Part shown: in pieces, positions 39,035-47,982 of the stretch
Position numbering within the stretch: position 1 is the stretch's first letter
Layout: every line of letters starts with the position of its first letter
Translations under genes and position numbers: made by a program
The notes under the pieces: model-generated
Database searches by the model: none
Seen by the model: only the letters and a program-made list of their open reading frames with translations
What the model was told of the DNA's origin: nothing
Assembly (NCBI RefSeq): GCF_000026365.1
Contig: NC_012994.1
Coordinates: 620,001 to 684,000 of the forward strand
Direction of reading: 5' to 3'
DNA from: Zygosaccharomyces rouxii
Taxonomy: Eukaryota > Ascomycota > Saccharomycetes > Saccharomycetales > Saccharomycetaceae
Length of the DNA stretch: 64,000 bases

Positions 39035-41290
39035 TCATTTACCTAATCTTTCGATAATTTCACTTCTAGGGGATCCACCCAATGCATGATCAAACTCACT
39101 ACCTCTTGCCAGCAATCGGGTGAATAGATCAGCGTTAGGTGGTACACCAGCACCATCAGCTTCGGCAGGGTTTTGTTTGATGATTTCACTGAAATAGTTG
39201 TGGTAAATATCACCATCAAAATAGCCAATTGGGGCGTTAATCATATCATCTGGTAATTTAAAAGCATCAGTCAAAGGAATAATCGATTTTCTCACCTTCT
39301 GTAATAGTTCCAACAATTTGGGTTGTACTGTTTGAGAGATCTGATCTGGTGTAAAGACTTTGAATTGTTGAAATTCACCAGAATGCTTATCAATGAAATA
39401 CAGTGAGAACAATTTGTAAATGTCCCATAAAGCTGCCTCTGAAGCAGCGTCTGTCACATGAGAGTCTTGAGGGTTCTTCAGCTTCTCGTAGTATGCCTGC
39501 AACATAGAATGTAGTGAGTGGAATTTGGAGACAAGAACTAGCAATTTGGCTACACTATCCAAATCTTTCGTAACATCTATTAATCTGGCAATGTGATCCA
39601 AAAATTTCACTAACGCAATTGCCCAAACTTTGGTGTAATCTTGCAGTTGACGTAATGAAGCGGTTTCTTGACCAGTTAAAACAGCACGAACAAATGATGG
39701 TTCCAAGTAGTCAAAGGAACCGGAATCCAAACTTCTGTCAAAAACGCCACGTCTAGATGCTGCAAATTTTTTCAAAATTGATTTAGCGCTGGATAGTGAT
39801 AGAATGTTATTATCACCTTCCCAAGTACACTGTACTACCCAATCGTCATACCCTTTACCAAAAGCATTGTAACTGGAATAACCTTGGCCACCGCAAGATT
39901 GTCTCAATTGATCGATAAGTTCAGCCACCAGCCAAGTGTTGGTAGCTTTTAAACTTGCACTATCAATAAATAAGTTTTTCAATTTTTTGCTTACTATGGC
40001 TAAACCTGTCTTATCAAAAGTAGCTGGTGAAGAGACTTTGTACAACTCGTCAAGGATGGAATAATATTGATCCATCAATTTGAATGCCACAGGTGAAACC
40101 AAATATGGAACGGCGATTTGAGGTAAAACACGGTATTGGTGCAACGGGTAATCAATCAATTGAGTTTCTGGTTGTTTCGGTTTAGCAAATTGTTGTCTAC
40201 CAACAGCGTATCTAGCACCAATTATTGCAAATTTAGATCCAAAGCGGAAGGAATCCATAACCATGTTAACTCTACCGCTCAATAATGCAGAGTAACCTGA
40301 GATTTGATCTAATTGAGGTTGAGTTTTAACGGTAGCCTTACCATTGGGAGCCTTTGATGGTATCACTTGGGTAAATCTACTCAGCATGTATTCGCGAGGA
40401 ATAACCACATTATGGAATTGAATCCAACCATTGTCGATACCATTACGACCCATCTTATGACCAATATCACCAATAGCGATACCGGGCAACAATTGGAAAG
40501 TTTCAGGGTTCCTTAGAGGAACGACAAACGTTTTAACGCCATAGTCCTTACCTTCCACTATTAAACGTGCATAAACGGAACAATGGGTAGCAGAATTAGC
40601 TGCACCACCAATCCAAAATTTAGTTGCTGGTAAATTAGGAGTCAATAATGTAAAAGTATCGCTATCTGGGTTATAGGTAGCTTTTGTCTGTAGACGAGCA
40701 ACATTGGAACCATGGCCTAATTCAGTCATACCGAAGCAACCATAGATTCCCTTCATGAAACTGGAACCACGTTCCTGTAACCAGTAATGAATTTGTTCAT
40801 TGGTACCGTTACCCTTAATACAATTGCCAAATAAGCCTAGATGGACCCCTACACGAGTACCCAACTGTGGATCGATGTTATGTAAAAGTGACAATCTTCT
40901 GTCGAATATTGACAAATCTTTATTACTAAGAGCAGGTAATTTGGACTCAGTATCCCTTTGCAAATCCTCGATTAAATCATTACCTTTAAAATGTTTTCTA
41001 GCCGTTTTAATATCATGTTCCATATATAGAGCCAATCTGGCAATCTTACGAGCTGTGACGGCCCTTTCTTCTCGCTTTGATCTGTCATACATGGATGAGT
41101 CTGTCTTTAAAATTGGATCCTTGACAATTTCTTGGATCAGTGCCTGCGCTTGATCACGTCTCTCTGGTGAAGATTCTAAAAATGCATTGATCTGATCCAC
41201 ATCAACACGGGAATTTGATCTCTCACTTTGAATTAATTTCTGTGGTTTAAATGCTGCACATTCCTGATTAACCGTTGAACTTTTTGTCAT
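39035..41290 (-). CDS. POX1: Peroxisomal fatty-acyl-CoA oxidase
   Basis: The 751-residue protein (S. cerevisiae 748) matches Pox1 along its whole length. It has an N-terminal acyl-CoA oxidase helical domain, the FAD-contacting GCFGMTELGHGSNV motif, WIGGAANSATH, SGYSALLSGRVNMVMDSFRFG, and the C-terminal segment CGGQGYSSYNAFGKGYDDW with the region of the catalytic glutamate (TWEGDNN). It performs the first, hydrogen peroxide-producing step of peroxisomal beta-oxidation. The C terminus (IIERLGK) is not a PTS1; S. cerevisiae Pox1 also lacks one and is imported through a non-PTS1 Pex5 route. It is divergent from CHC1, as YGL205W-YGL206C. Confidence 0.98.
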   Translation of the reverse strand: MTKSSTVNQECAAFKPQKLIQSERSNSRVDVDQINAFLESSPERRDQAQALIQEIVKDPILKTDSSMYDRSKREERAVTARKIARLALYMEHDIKTARKHFKGNDLIEDLQRDTESKLPALSNKDLSIFDRRLSLLHNIDPQLGTRVGVHLGLFGNCIKGNGTNEQIHYWLQERGSSFMKGIYGCFGMTELGHGSNVARLQTKATYNPDSDTFTLLTPNLPATKFWIGGAANSATHCSVYARLIVEGKDYGVKTFVVPLRNPETFQLLPGIAIGDIGHKMGRNGIDNGWIQFHNVVIPREYMLSRFTQVIPSKAPNGKATVKTQPQLDQISGYSALLSGRVNMVMDSFRFGSKFAIIGARYAVGRQQFAKPKQPETQLIDYPLHQYRVLPQIAVPYLVSPVAFKLMDQYYSILDELYKVSSPATFDKTGLAIVSKKLKNLFIDSASLKATNTWLVAELIDQLRQSCGGQGYSSYNAFGKGYDDWVVQCTWEGDNNILSLSSAKSILKKFAASRRGVFDRSLDSGSFDYLEPSFVRAVLTGQETASLRQLQDYTKVWAIALVKFLDHIARLIDVTKDLDSVAKLLVLVSKFHSLHSMLQAYYEKLKNPQDSHVTDAASEAALWDIYKLFSLYFIDKHSGEFQQFKVFTPDQISQTVQPKLLELLQKVRKSIIPLTDAFKLPDDMINAPIGYFDGDIYHNYFSEIIKQNPAEADGAGVPPNADLFTRLLARGSEFDHALGGSPRSEIIERLGK

Positions 41291-42544
41291 ATCTTGGGAT
41301 TCTATGTTTTTAATATCCTCGTATCTTTTAAATCGAAAAAGAAGACAGAAGAACCTTAATCTGATATTCTTAGATCATTTGATCTTTTATATGACTTCTC
41401 TTATTTTCCCTGACGGCTCTTGTCCTCGCATAGCCGCTGTGGGGATATTTAGGTACCCCACCGTCAGCAACTTGATTACCCCAAGAGAACCTTGGAGGGG
41501 ACAGGAAAACATCCGATTTTAGCCGCCGTTAGTCCTTCCTCCCGAAAAAGGGAGAATGAATAGCGCCGCCATGTCGCGTTTCCCCACTTTCCTACTGCTC
41601 CTTTGTTCTTATTCCCGCGTGCCTTTCGTCCGCGGGAAAATAAACTAACACCGAAAATTGAGTTCTTCGGATGTTGTACGTTGCTCTCCGGAAAATAATA
41701 GGGGCGAAAAGACAGCGGCTAATATGCACCAGTTGTAATAGCTTGGAATCCTCGGCGGCAAACTAAAAGATAAACACATTTGGTTATAGAAAGTATCAGA
41801 AGAAAGTTACCTGACCCGGAAAATATCTAGTGATGTATATACAATGTGGAATCTGCGGTACATGCTAATGGGGGAGTCAAAACAATCTAGGGGCTTTTCA
41901 GGAATTGAAATCTTAAGAGAGAACAATGAGCGAGATGTGTTAGGCGCTTATATACCGGGTTCTAAAAAAATTGTTAGGGATGTGTACTTCCATACGAAAA
42001 GGTTCCTAGGCGTCGGCGGCTAAGACAGTTTACAAAATATCATAAGAGAAACCTGAAGTTATATGTGGTTCAAATACCAAAGACTTCGACTGGGCGTGAA
42101 ACAACCACTTAAAATGTATAGTCTAGGGTCATGTGAAAGACACATGGTTAGCAGCGCCCTGCTCGTATATGGCGATTATTATTCAAAAAAGGAGATCGAC
42201 CGGGTAACATGCTGCCAAAATGAAAAGTGACCAAAAAGAATCAACAACACCAGAGGTGTTAAAGGTGTTACCTAGAGCACACCTATATCGAAACAAATCC
42301 AAGGTTAAGTCAATTCTCGGACAAAAAAGAAGGGCTTTGATCAAAATACATTTGAATTGCACTTGACTACTGAATTGATCCAGAAACCCTTCCTCTCTGG
42401 CGTTTTGTTGCAATAGTGTTAGTTCTTGTTTCCCGCCTCTGTTTTATCCCCCCTCCTCAATCTATTCTCTTAATAAATTCAAGAGAATAGTTTTCGATTG
42501 ATTATAAAAAGGACTATAGAATATTAAATTATACCACACGCTTT
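41291..42544. promoter_or_regulatory. Divergent POX1-CHC1 regulatory region
   Basis: The 1254-bp spacer is rich in candidate sites. Two CGG-N17-CCG elements (41414-41436, 41668-41690) both read CGGnnnTTG-N11-CCG, one base from the oleate response element. A GTGGGG/CCCCAC pair (41439-41444, 41456-41461) resembles Mig1 sites, and CCCCAA-N7-TTGGAG (41479-41497) resembles an Adr1 UAS1. URS1-type sites are at 41520-41529, 41752-41761 and 42013-42022 (the last exact). Near CHC1 there is a 10-bp inverted repeat (42462-42471/42481-42490) and TATAAAAA at 42503-42510. I find no gene or RNA gene here. Confidence 0.65.
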
Positions 42545-45500
42545 ATGAGTGATCTGCCCATTGAATTTACAGAACTGGCAGATCTAACGTCGTTAGGAAT
42601 TTCCCCTCAATTCCTCGACTTTAGATCAACAACTTTTGAATCGGATCATTACGTGACAATTAGAGAGACTAATGATGGTGTTAATTCCGTTGCAATTGTC
42701 GATTTAGCTAATAATAACAATGTTATTCGGAAAAATATGGGTGGTGACTCTGCTATTATGCATCCATCCCAAATGGTTATTTCAGTTAGAGCCAACGGTA
42801 CAATTGTTCAAATCTTTAATTTAGAGACGAAATCAAAATTAAAATCCTTCACACTTGATGAACCTGTATTGTTTTGGAAATGGTTAAATGAAAAGACACT
42901 TGGTTTGGTTACCGCCAGGTCAATTTTGATTTCTCATGTTTTTGATGGAAATGTTGGTGCAAAACCTCAGCTTTTAACGATAAGGCACGCTAGTTTAAAC
43001 AATACTCAAATTATCAACTTTGTTACTAATAAAAATGAAGATTGGTTTGCAGTTGTTGGTATTTTACAAGAAAATGGTCGTATTGCTGGTAAGATTCAAT
43101 TGTACTCTAAGCAACGTAACATTTCTCAGGCTATCGATGGTCACGTGGCCATCTTTGCCAATATCCTATTGGATGGTAACGTGAATCCAGTACAGGTTTT
43201 CGTCACTGGTAACAGAAATGTCCAGACTGGTGCTGGTGAACTAAGAATTATTGAAATTGAACATGATAATTCATTACCAGTTAGTTATCAAAAGAAAACT
43301 GTGGATATTTTCTTTCCACCAGATGCAGTTAACGATTTCCCCATTGCGGTTAAAGTTTCTGAAAAATATGGTGTTGTTTACTTGTTGACCAAGTACGGGT
43401 TCATCCATCTATATGAATTGGAAACCGGTACTAACCTTTTCGTCAACAGAATCACCGCGGAATCCGTTTTCACAGCAGCTTCTTATGACAACCAAAATGG
43501 TATCTGTTGTATCAATAAAAAGGGTCAAGTTTTAGCGGTTGAAATATCCACATCTCAAATAGTATCTTACATTTTGAACAAATTGTCCAATGTTTCATTA
43601 GCTTTAACGGTTGCATCCAGAGGTGGATTGCCAGGTGCTGATGGTTTGTTCCAGAAGCAATTTGAATCGCTATTGTCCCAAGGTGATTATCAAGGTGCCG
43701 CTAAAGTTGCTGCTTCTTCAAATCAATTGAGAAACCAAAATACCATTAACAGATTGAAAAACGTTCAAGCGGCACCAGGTGCAATTTCTCCTATTCTTTT
43801 GTATTTTTCAACTCTTTTAGATAAGGGTAAATTGAACAGAGATGAGACTATCGAATTGGCAAAACCTGTTTTACAACAGGACAGAAAGCAGTTGTTCGAA
43901 AAATGGTTGAAAGAGGATAAGTTGGAGTGTTCTGAACCATTAGGTGATATTGTTAAACCATTCGATACTACTTTGGCTCTAGCTTGTTATTTGAGAGCTG
44001 GTTCACATGCGAAGGTTGTTTCCTGTTTGGCTGAATTGCAACAATTCGACAAAATTACTGCTTACTGTCAAAAGACCGGATTCCAACCTAACTTCTTGGT
44101 GTTGATTTCTTCTTTAATTCGCTTTTCTCCAGACAGAGCCGCTGAATTCGCAATCTCCTTGTTGCAAAACCCAGAGACTGCATCTCAATTAGAAATTGAG
44201 AAAATCGCCGATTTGTTCTTCTCTCAACAACATGTCCAACAGGGTACTTCGTTGTTGTTGGACGCTTTGAAGGGAGACACTCCTAACCAAGGTCATTTGC
44301 AGACTCGTGTTTTAGAAGTCAACTTGACGCATGCACCTCAAGTTGCAGACGCTATTTTGGGTAATAACATCTTCTCTCATTATGATAAGCCTACTATTGC
44401 ATCTCTATCTGAAAAGGCAGGCTTGTATCAAAGAGCCTTAGAAAACTATACGGATATCAAGGACATCAAGAGATGTATTGTACACACCAATGCTTTACCG
44501 GTGGATTGGTTAGTGGCTTACTTCGGTAAGTTGAATGTGGAACAATCCTTGGCTTGTTTGAGAACTTTAATGGAAAATAATTTGCAATCGAACATTCAAA
44601 TCGTCATTCAAGTTGCCACCAAATTTTCCGACCTAATTGGTTCCAGCGTTTTAATCAAACTATTTGAAGAATACAGAGCCACTGAAGGTTTATACTACTA
44701 CTTGGCATCATTGGTTAACTTGACTGAGGACAAGGATGTCGTCTACAAATACATTGAATGTGCTGCCAAATTGAATCAGTACAAGGAGATTGAAAGGATT
44801 GTCAAGGATAACAATGTCTATGACGCCGAAAAGGTAAAGAACTTTTTGAAGAACGCTGAATTGGAAGATCAAATCCCATTGATCATTGTTTGTGACCGTT
44901 TCGACTTTGTCCACGAATTGGTCTTGTACTTATACAAGACTCGTAACATGAAATTCATTGAGGCATTCGTGCAACAAGTAAATCCATCCAAGACACCACA
45001 AGTTGTTGGTGCTTTGTTGGATGTTGATTGTGATGAAGATTTCATCAAAGGTCTATTGCAATCTGTTTTTGGCCAAGTTTCCATTAAGGAATTGACTGAA
45101 GAAGTCGAGAAAAGAAATAGATTGAAATTATTGCTTCCTTTCTTAGAGCAAACTTTGGCACAAGGTGCTCAGGACCAAGGTGTCTACAATGCTTTGGCTA
45201 AGATATACATCGATTCTAACAATGCTCCTGAGAAGTTCTTGAAAGAGAATGACCAGTACAATACCTTGGATGTTGGTCACTACTGCGAAAGAAGAGACCC
45301 ATACTTGGCTTACATCGCCTATGAAAAGGGTACCAATGATGAGGATTTGATTAGAATTACCAATGAAAACAGCATGTACAAATACCAAGCTAGGTACTTG
45401 TTGAAGCGTTCAGATTCTGAATTGTGGAATACTGTGTTGAATTCTGATAACGTTCACAGGCAGCAATTGATTGAAGCGGTCATTTCTGTTGGTATTCCTG

Positions 45501-47491
45501 AATTGACCGACCCTGAACCTGTCTCTTTGACCGTTCAAGCTTTCATGAGCAATGGGTTAAAGATCGAATTGATCGAATTGTTAGAAAAGATCATTTTAGA
45601 GCCTTCGACTTTCAGCGACAACGTAGCCTTACAGGGATTGTTGTTATTATCAGCCATCAAATATGAACCTTCCAAGGTTGCTTCTTACATTGAAAAGTTG
45701 GAAAAATATGATGCCAATGAAATTGCTCCATTGTGTATTTCCCACGGTTTAACCGAGGAGGCCTTCGAAATTTATGAAAAGCATGAAATGCCAGAAAAGG
45801 CTTTGAAGGTTTTGATTGAAGACGTCATGAACTTGGACAGAGCTCAGACCTATGTTGAAAAGGTCAACACACCAGGCCTATGGTCTCAACTTGGTACCGC
45901 ACAGCTGGATGGTCTCCGTATTCCAAGTGCCATTGAATCCTACATCAAGGCCGAGGACCCATCCAACTACGAAAACGTGATTGAAGTTGCCGAGAAAGAG
46001 GGTGATTATGAGGAATTGTTGCCATATTTGACCATGGCAAGGAAATCCTTGAAAGAACCAAAGATTGACGGTTCTTTGATTTTGGCTTATGCTAGCTTGG
46101 GTAAGGTCCACGAAATTGAAAACTTGCTTTCTGGTCCAAACGTTGCTGATCTGGAAGATGTTGGTGACAGGTTGATGGACATCAAGAACTACAAGGCTGC
46201 TAAGTTATGTTACGCTAGTGTTTCCAATTACTCTAAATTGGCTTCTACATTGGTCTATTTAGATGATTATCAAGCTGCTGTTGATACCGCCAGAAAGGCA
46301 TCCAATATCAGAGTTTGGAAGTTGGTTAACGATGCCTGTATTGACCGAAAAGAATTTAGACTTGCTCAAATTTGTGGTCTGAATTTGATCATTCATGCTG
46401 AGGAGTTAGGTGAGCTTGTTGAGAAGTACGAATCCAACGGTTACTTCGACCAAGTCATATCTTTGTTTGAAGCTGGTCTTGGTTTGGAAAGAGCCCATAT
46501 GGGTATGTTCACCGAATTGGCCATTTTGTATTCGAAGTACGAACCATCTAAGACTTACGAGCATTTGAAATTGTTCTGGTCTAGAATCAATATTCCAAAG
46601 GTCATCAGAGCTGTTGAAGAGGCACACTTGTGGAATGAGTTGGTATTTTTGTATGCTCATTACGATGAATGGGACAATGCCGCCTTGACTATGATTGATA
46701 AATCTGCGAAGAACTTGGATCACTCCTATTTCAAGGAGGTTATTGTCAAAGTTTCCAACTTGGAGATTTATTACAAGGCGATCAACTTTTACGTCACTGA
46801 ACATCCATCTCTTCTTGTCGATTTGTTGGCGGTTTTAACTCCAAGATTGGATATTCCAAGAACTGTCAAGTTGTTTGCCAAATCTGACAACTTACCATTG
46901 ATCAAGCCTTTCTTGGTCAACGTTTTGCCTAAGAATAACTCTGTGGTAAATCAAGCTTGCCACGATTTGATGATCGAAGAAGAGGATTACAAAGCGTTGC
47001 AAGATGCTGTTGATTCTTACGATAAATTCGATCAACTAGCTCTAGCTGCTCGTTTGGAAAGTCATGAATTAATTTTCTTCAAGAAGATTGCTGCATTGTT
47101 GTACCGTAGGAACAAAAAATGGGCTAAGAGTTTGTCTATTTTGAAAGAAGAAAAACTTTGGAGGGATGCTATTGAAACTGCTGCCATTTCTGGTGACAGC
47201 AAGGTCGTTGAAGATTTGCTGACCGACTTTGTTGAAACTGAAAACAAGGAATCCTTTGTGGCTCTATTGTACACGGCATATCACCTGGTCAGATACGATT
47301 TCGTTTTGGAGATATCCTGGTTGCATAATTTGGGTGACTTGAGTAAGCCTTATGAAATTTCTGTTCAGAAGGAACATACTGATGCCATCAAGAAGTTGTC
47401 CGATGAACTGGTTCAGAAGGGTTCTGTGTCTGAGGGTCCTGCTGATGGTCAACCTTTGATGTTGACTAACGGTGCTCCAGGTCTCTTTTAA
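42545..47491 (+). CDS. CHC1: Clathrin heavy chain
   Basis: The 1648-residue protein (S. cerevisiae 1653) is highly conserved from MSDLPIEFTELADL onwards. It has an N-terminal seven-bladed beta-propeller (about 1-330) that binds adaptor clathrin boxes, a linker, seven clathrin heavy-chain repeats (about 540-1570; repeated helical hairpins), and a short C-terminal trimerisation/uncoating end (QPLMLTNGAPGLF). It forms triskelia for TGN, endosome and endocytic coats. Codon use is biased, as expected for abundant protein. It lies back-to-back with POX1 and tail-to-tail with SPT16, the YGL205W-YGL207W arrangement. Confidence 0.98.
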   Translation: MSDLPIEFTELADLTSLGISPQFLDFRSTTFESDHYVTIRETNDGVNSVAIVDLANNNNVIRKNMGGDSAIMHPSQMVISVRANGTIVQIFNLETKSKLKSFTLDEPVLFWKWLNEKTLGLVTARSILISHVFDGNVGAKPQLLTIRHASLNNTQIINFVTNKNEDWFAVVGILQENGRIAGKIQLYSKQRNISQAIDGHVAIFANILLDGNVNPVQVFVTGNRNVQTGAGELRIIEIEHDNSLPVSYQKKTVDIFFPPDAVNDFPIAVKVSEKYGVVYLLTKYGFIHLYELETGTNLFVNRITAESVFTAASYDNQNGICCINKKGQVLAVEISTSQIVSYILNKLSNVSLALTVASRGGLPGADGLFQKQFESLLSQGDYQGAAKVAASSNQLRNQNTINRLKNVQAAPGAISPILLYFSTLLDKGKLNRDETIELAKPVLQQDRKQLFEKWLKEDKLECSEPLGDIVKPFDTTLALACYLRAGSHAKVVSCLAELQQFDKITAYCQKTGFQPNFLVLISSLIRFSPDRAAEFAISLLQNPETASQLEIEKIADLFFSQQHVQQGTSLLLDALKGDTPNQGHLQTRVLEVNLTHAPQVADAILGNNIFSHYDKPTIASLSEKAGLYQRALENYTDIKDIKRCIVHTNALPVDWLVAYFGKLNVEQSLACLRTLMENNLQSNIQIVIQVATKFSDLIGSSVLIKLFEEYRATEGLYYYLASLVNLTEDKDVVYKYIECAAKLNQYKEIERIVKDNNVYDAEKVKNFLKNAELEDQIPLIIVCDRFDFVHELVLYLYKTRNMKFIEAFVQQVNPSKTPQVVGALLDVDCDEDFIKGLLQSVFGQVSIKELTEEVEKRNRLKLLLPFLEQTLAQGAQDQGVYNALAKIYIDSNNAPEKFLKENDQYNTLDVGHYCERRDPYLAYIAYEKGTNDEDLIRITNENSMYKYQARYLLKRSDSELWNTVLNSDNVHRQQLIEAVISVGIPELTDPEPVSLTVQAFMSNGLKIELIELLEKIILEPSTFSDNVALQGLLLLSAIKYEPSKVASYIEKLEKYDANEIAPLCISHGLTEEAFEIYEKHEMPEKALKVLIEDVMNLDRAQTYVEKVNTPGLWSQLGTAQLDGLRIPSAIESYIKAEDPSNYENVIEVAEKEGDYEELLPYLTMARKSLKEPKIDGSLILAYASLGKVHEIENLLSGPNVADLEDVGDRLMDIKNYKAAKLCYASVSNYSKLASTLVYLDDYQAAVDTARKASNIRVWKLVNDACIDRKEFRLAQICGLNLIIHAEELGELVEKYESNGYFDQVISLFEAGLGLERAHMGMFTELAILYSKYEPSKTYEHLKLFWSRINIPKVIRAVEEAHLWNELVFLYAHYDEWDNAALTMIDKSAKNLDHSYFKEVIVKVSNLEIYYKAINFYVTEHPSLLVDLLAVLTPRLDIPRTVKLFAKSDNLPLIKPFLVNVLPKNNSVVNQACHDLMIEEEDYKALQDAVDSYDKFDQLALAARLESHELIFFKKIAALLYRRNKKWAKSLSILKEEKLWRDAIETAAISGDSKVVEDLLTDFVETENKESFVALLYTAYHLVRYDFVLEISWLHNLGDLSKPYEISVQKEHTDAIKKLSDELVQKGSVSEGPADGQPLMLTNGAPGLF

Positions 47492-47982
47492 ATCCTGAGG
47501 TGATACTGCAGTAGTTTCATGTCACATTCCTAAAGATTTGAGGGGATCTGTGGTTTGAGACGTGTTGGTGCTTGGTACATTTTTGGGCTTTGATCTTCCA
47601 AGAACGATAATAAGGGAGTCAAGTAAAAATGAAAAAGTGGAAAAAAATAAATTGGTAAGATATTTTTTGAAAAAAAAAAAAATGTTTAGAGTTGAAACTA
47701 TTTAATTGTTGGTTCTGTACCATATTCTACTTCTTATGTATAATCACTATAAATATTATTACGATTAACTGATTCAAAACGGGAGAATACATGAGGTATG
47801 TATTCTAAAATGATAACTAATTACATAGCGGCTTCTATCATATCAAGTGTTTCTACATCAAGTAGAGTTTGTTCGACATGAAACCGTAAAGGTACATAAA
47901 CTATAACACAAATTAGTATACAGCAGATTCAAGGTTATTTTTGTTTGTTTTTTTCTTTCTATTGCTTTTATTTTCCTTTGTT
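47492..47982. other. Convergent CHC1/SPT16 3' region
   Basis: Both genes end into this 491-bp AT-rich spacer. It has long A runs (near 47667-47681), a T-rich run (about 47938-47960) and TATA-rich efficiency-element-like sequence suitable for 3' end formation on both strands. I see nothing else in it. Confidence 0.45.
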
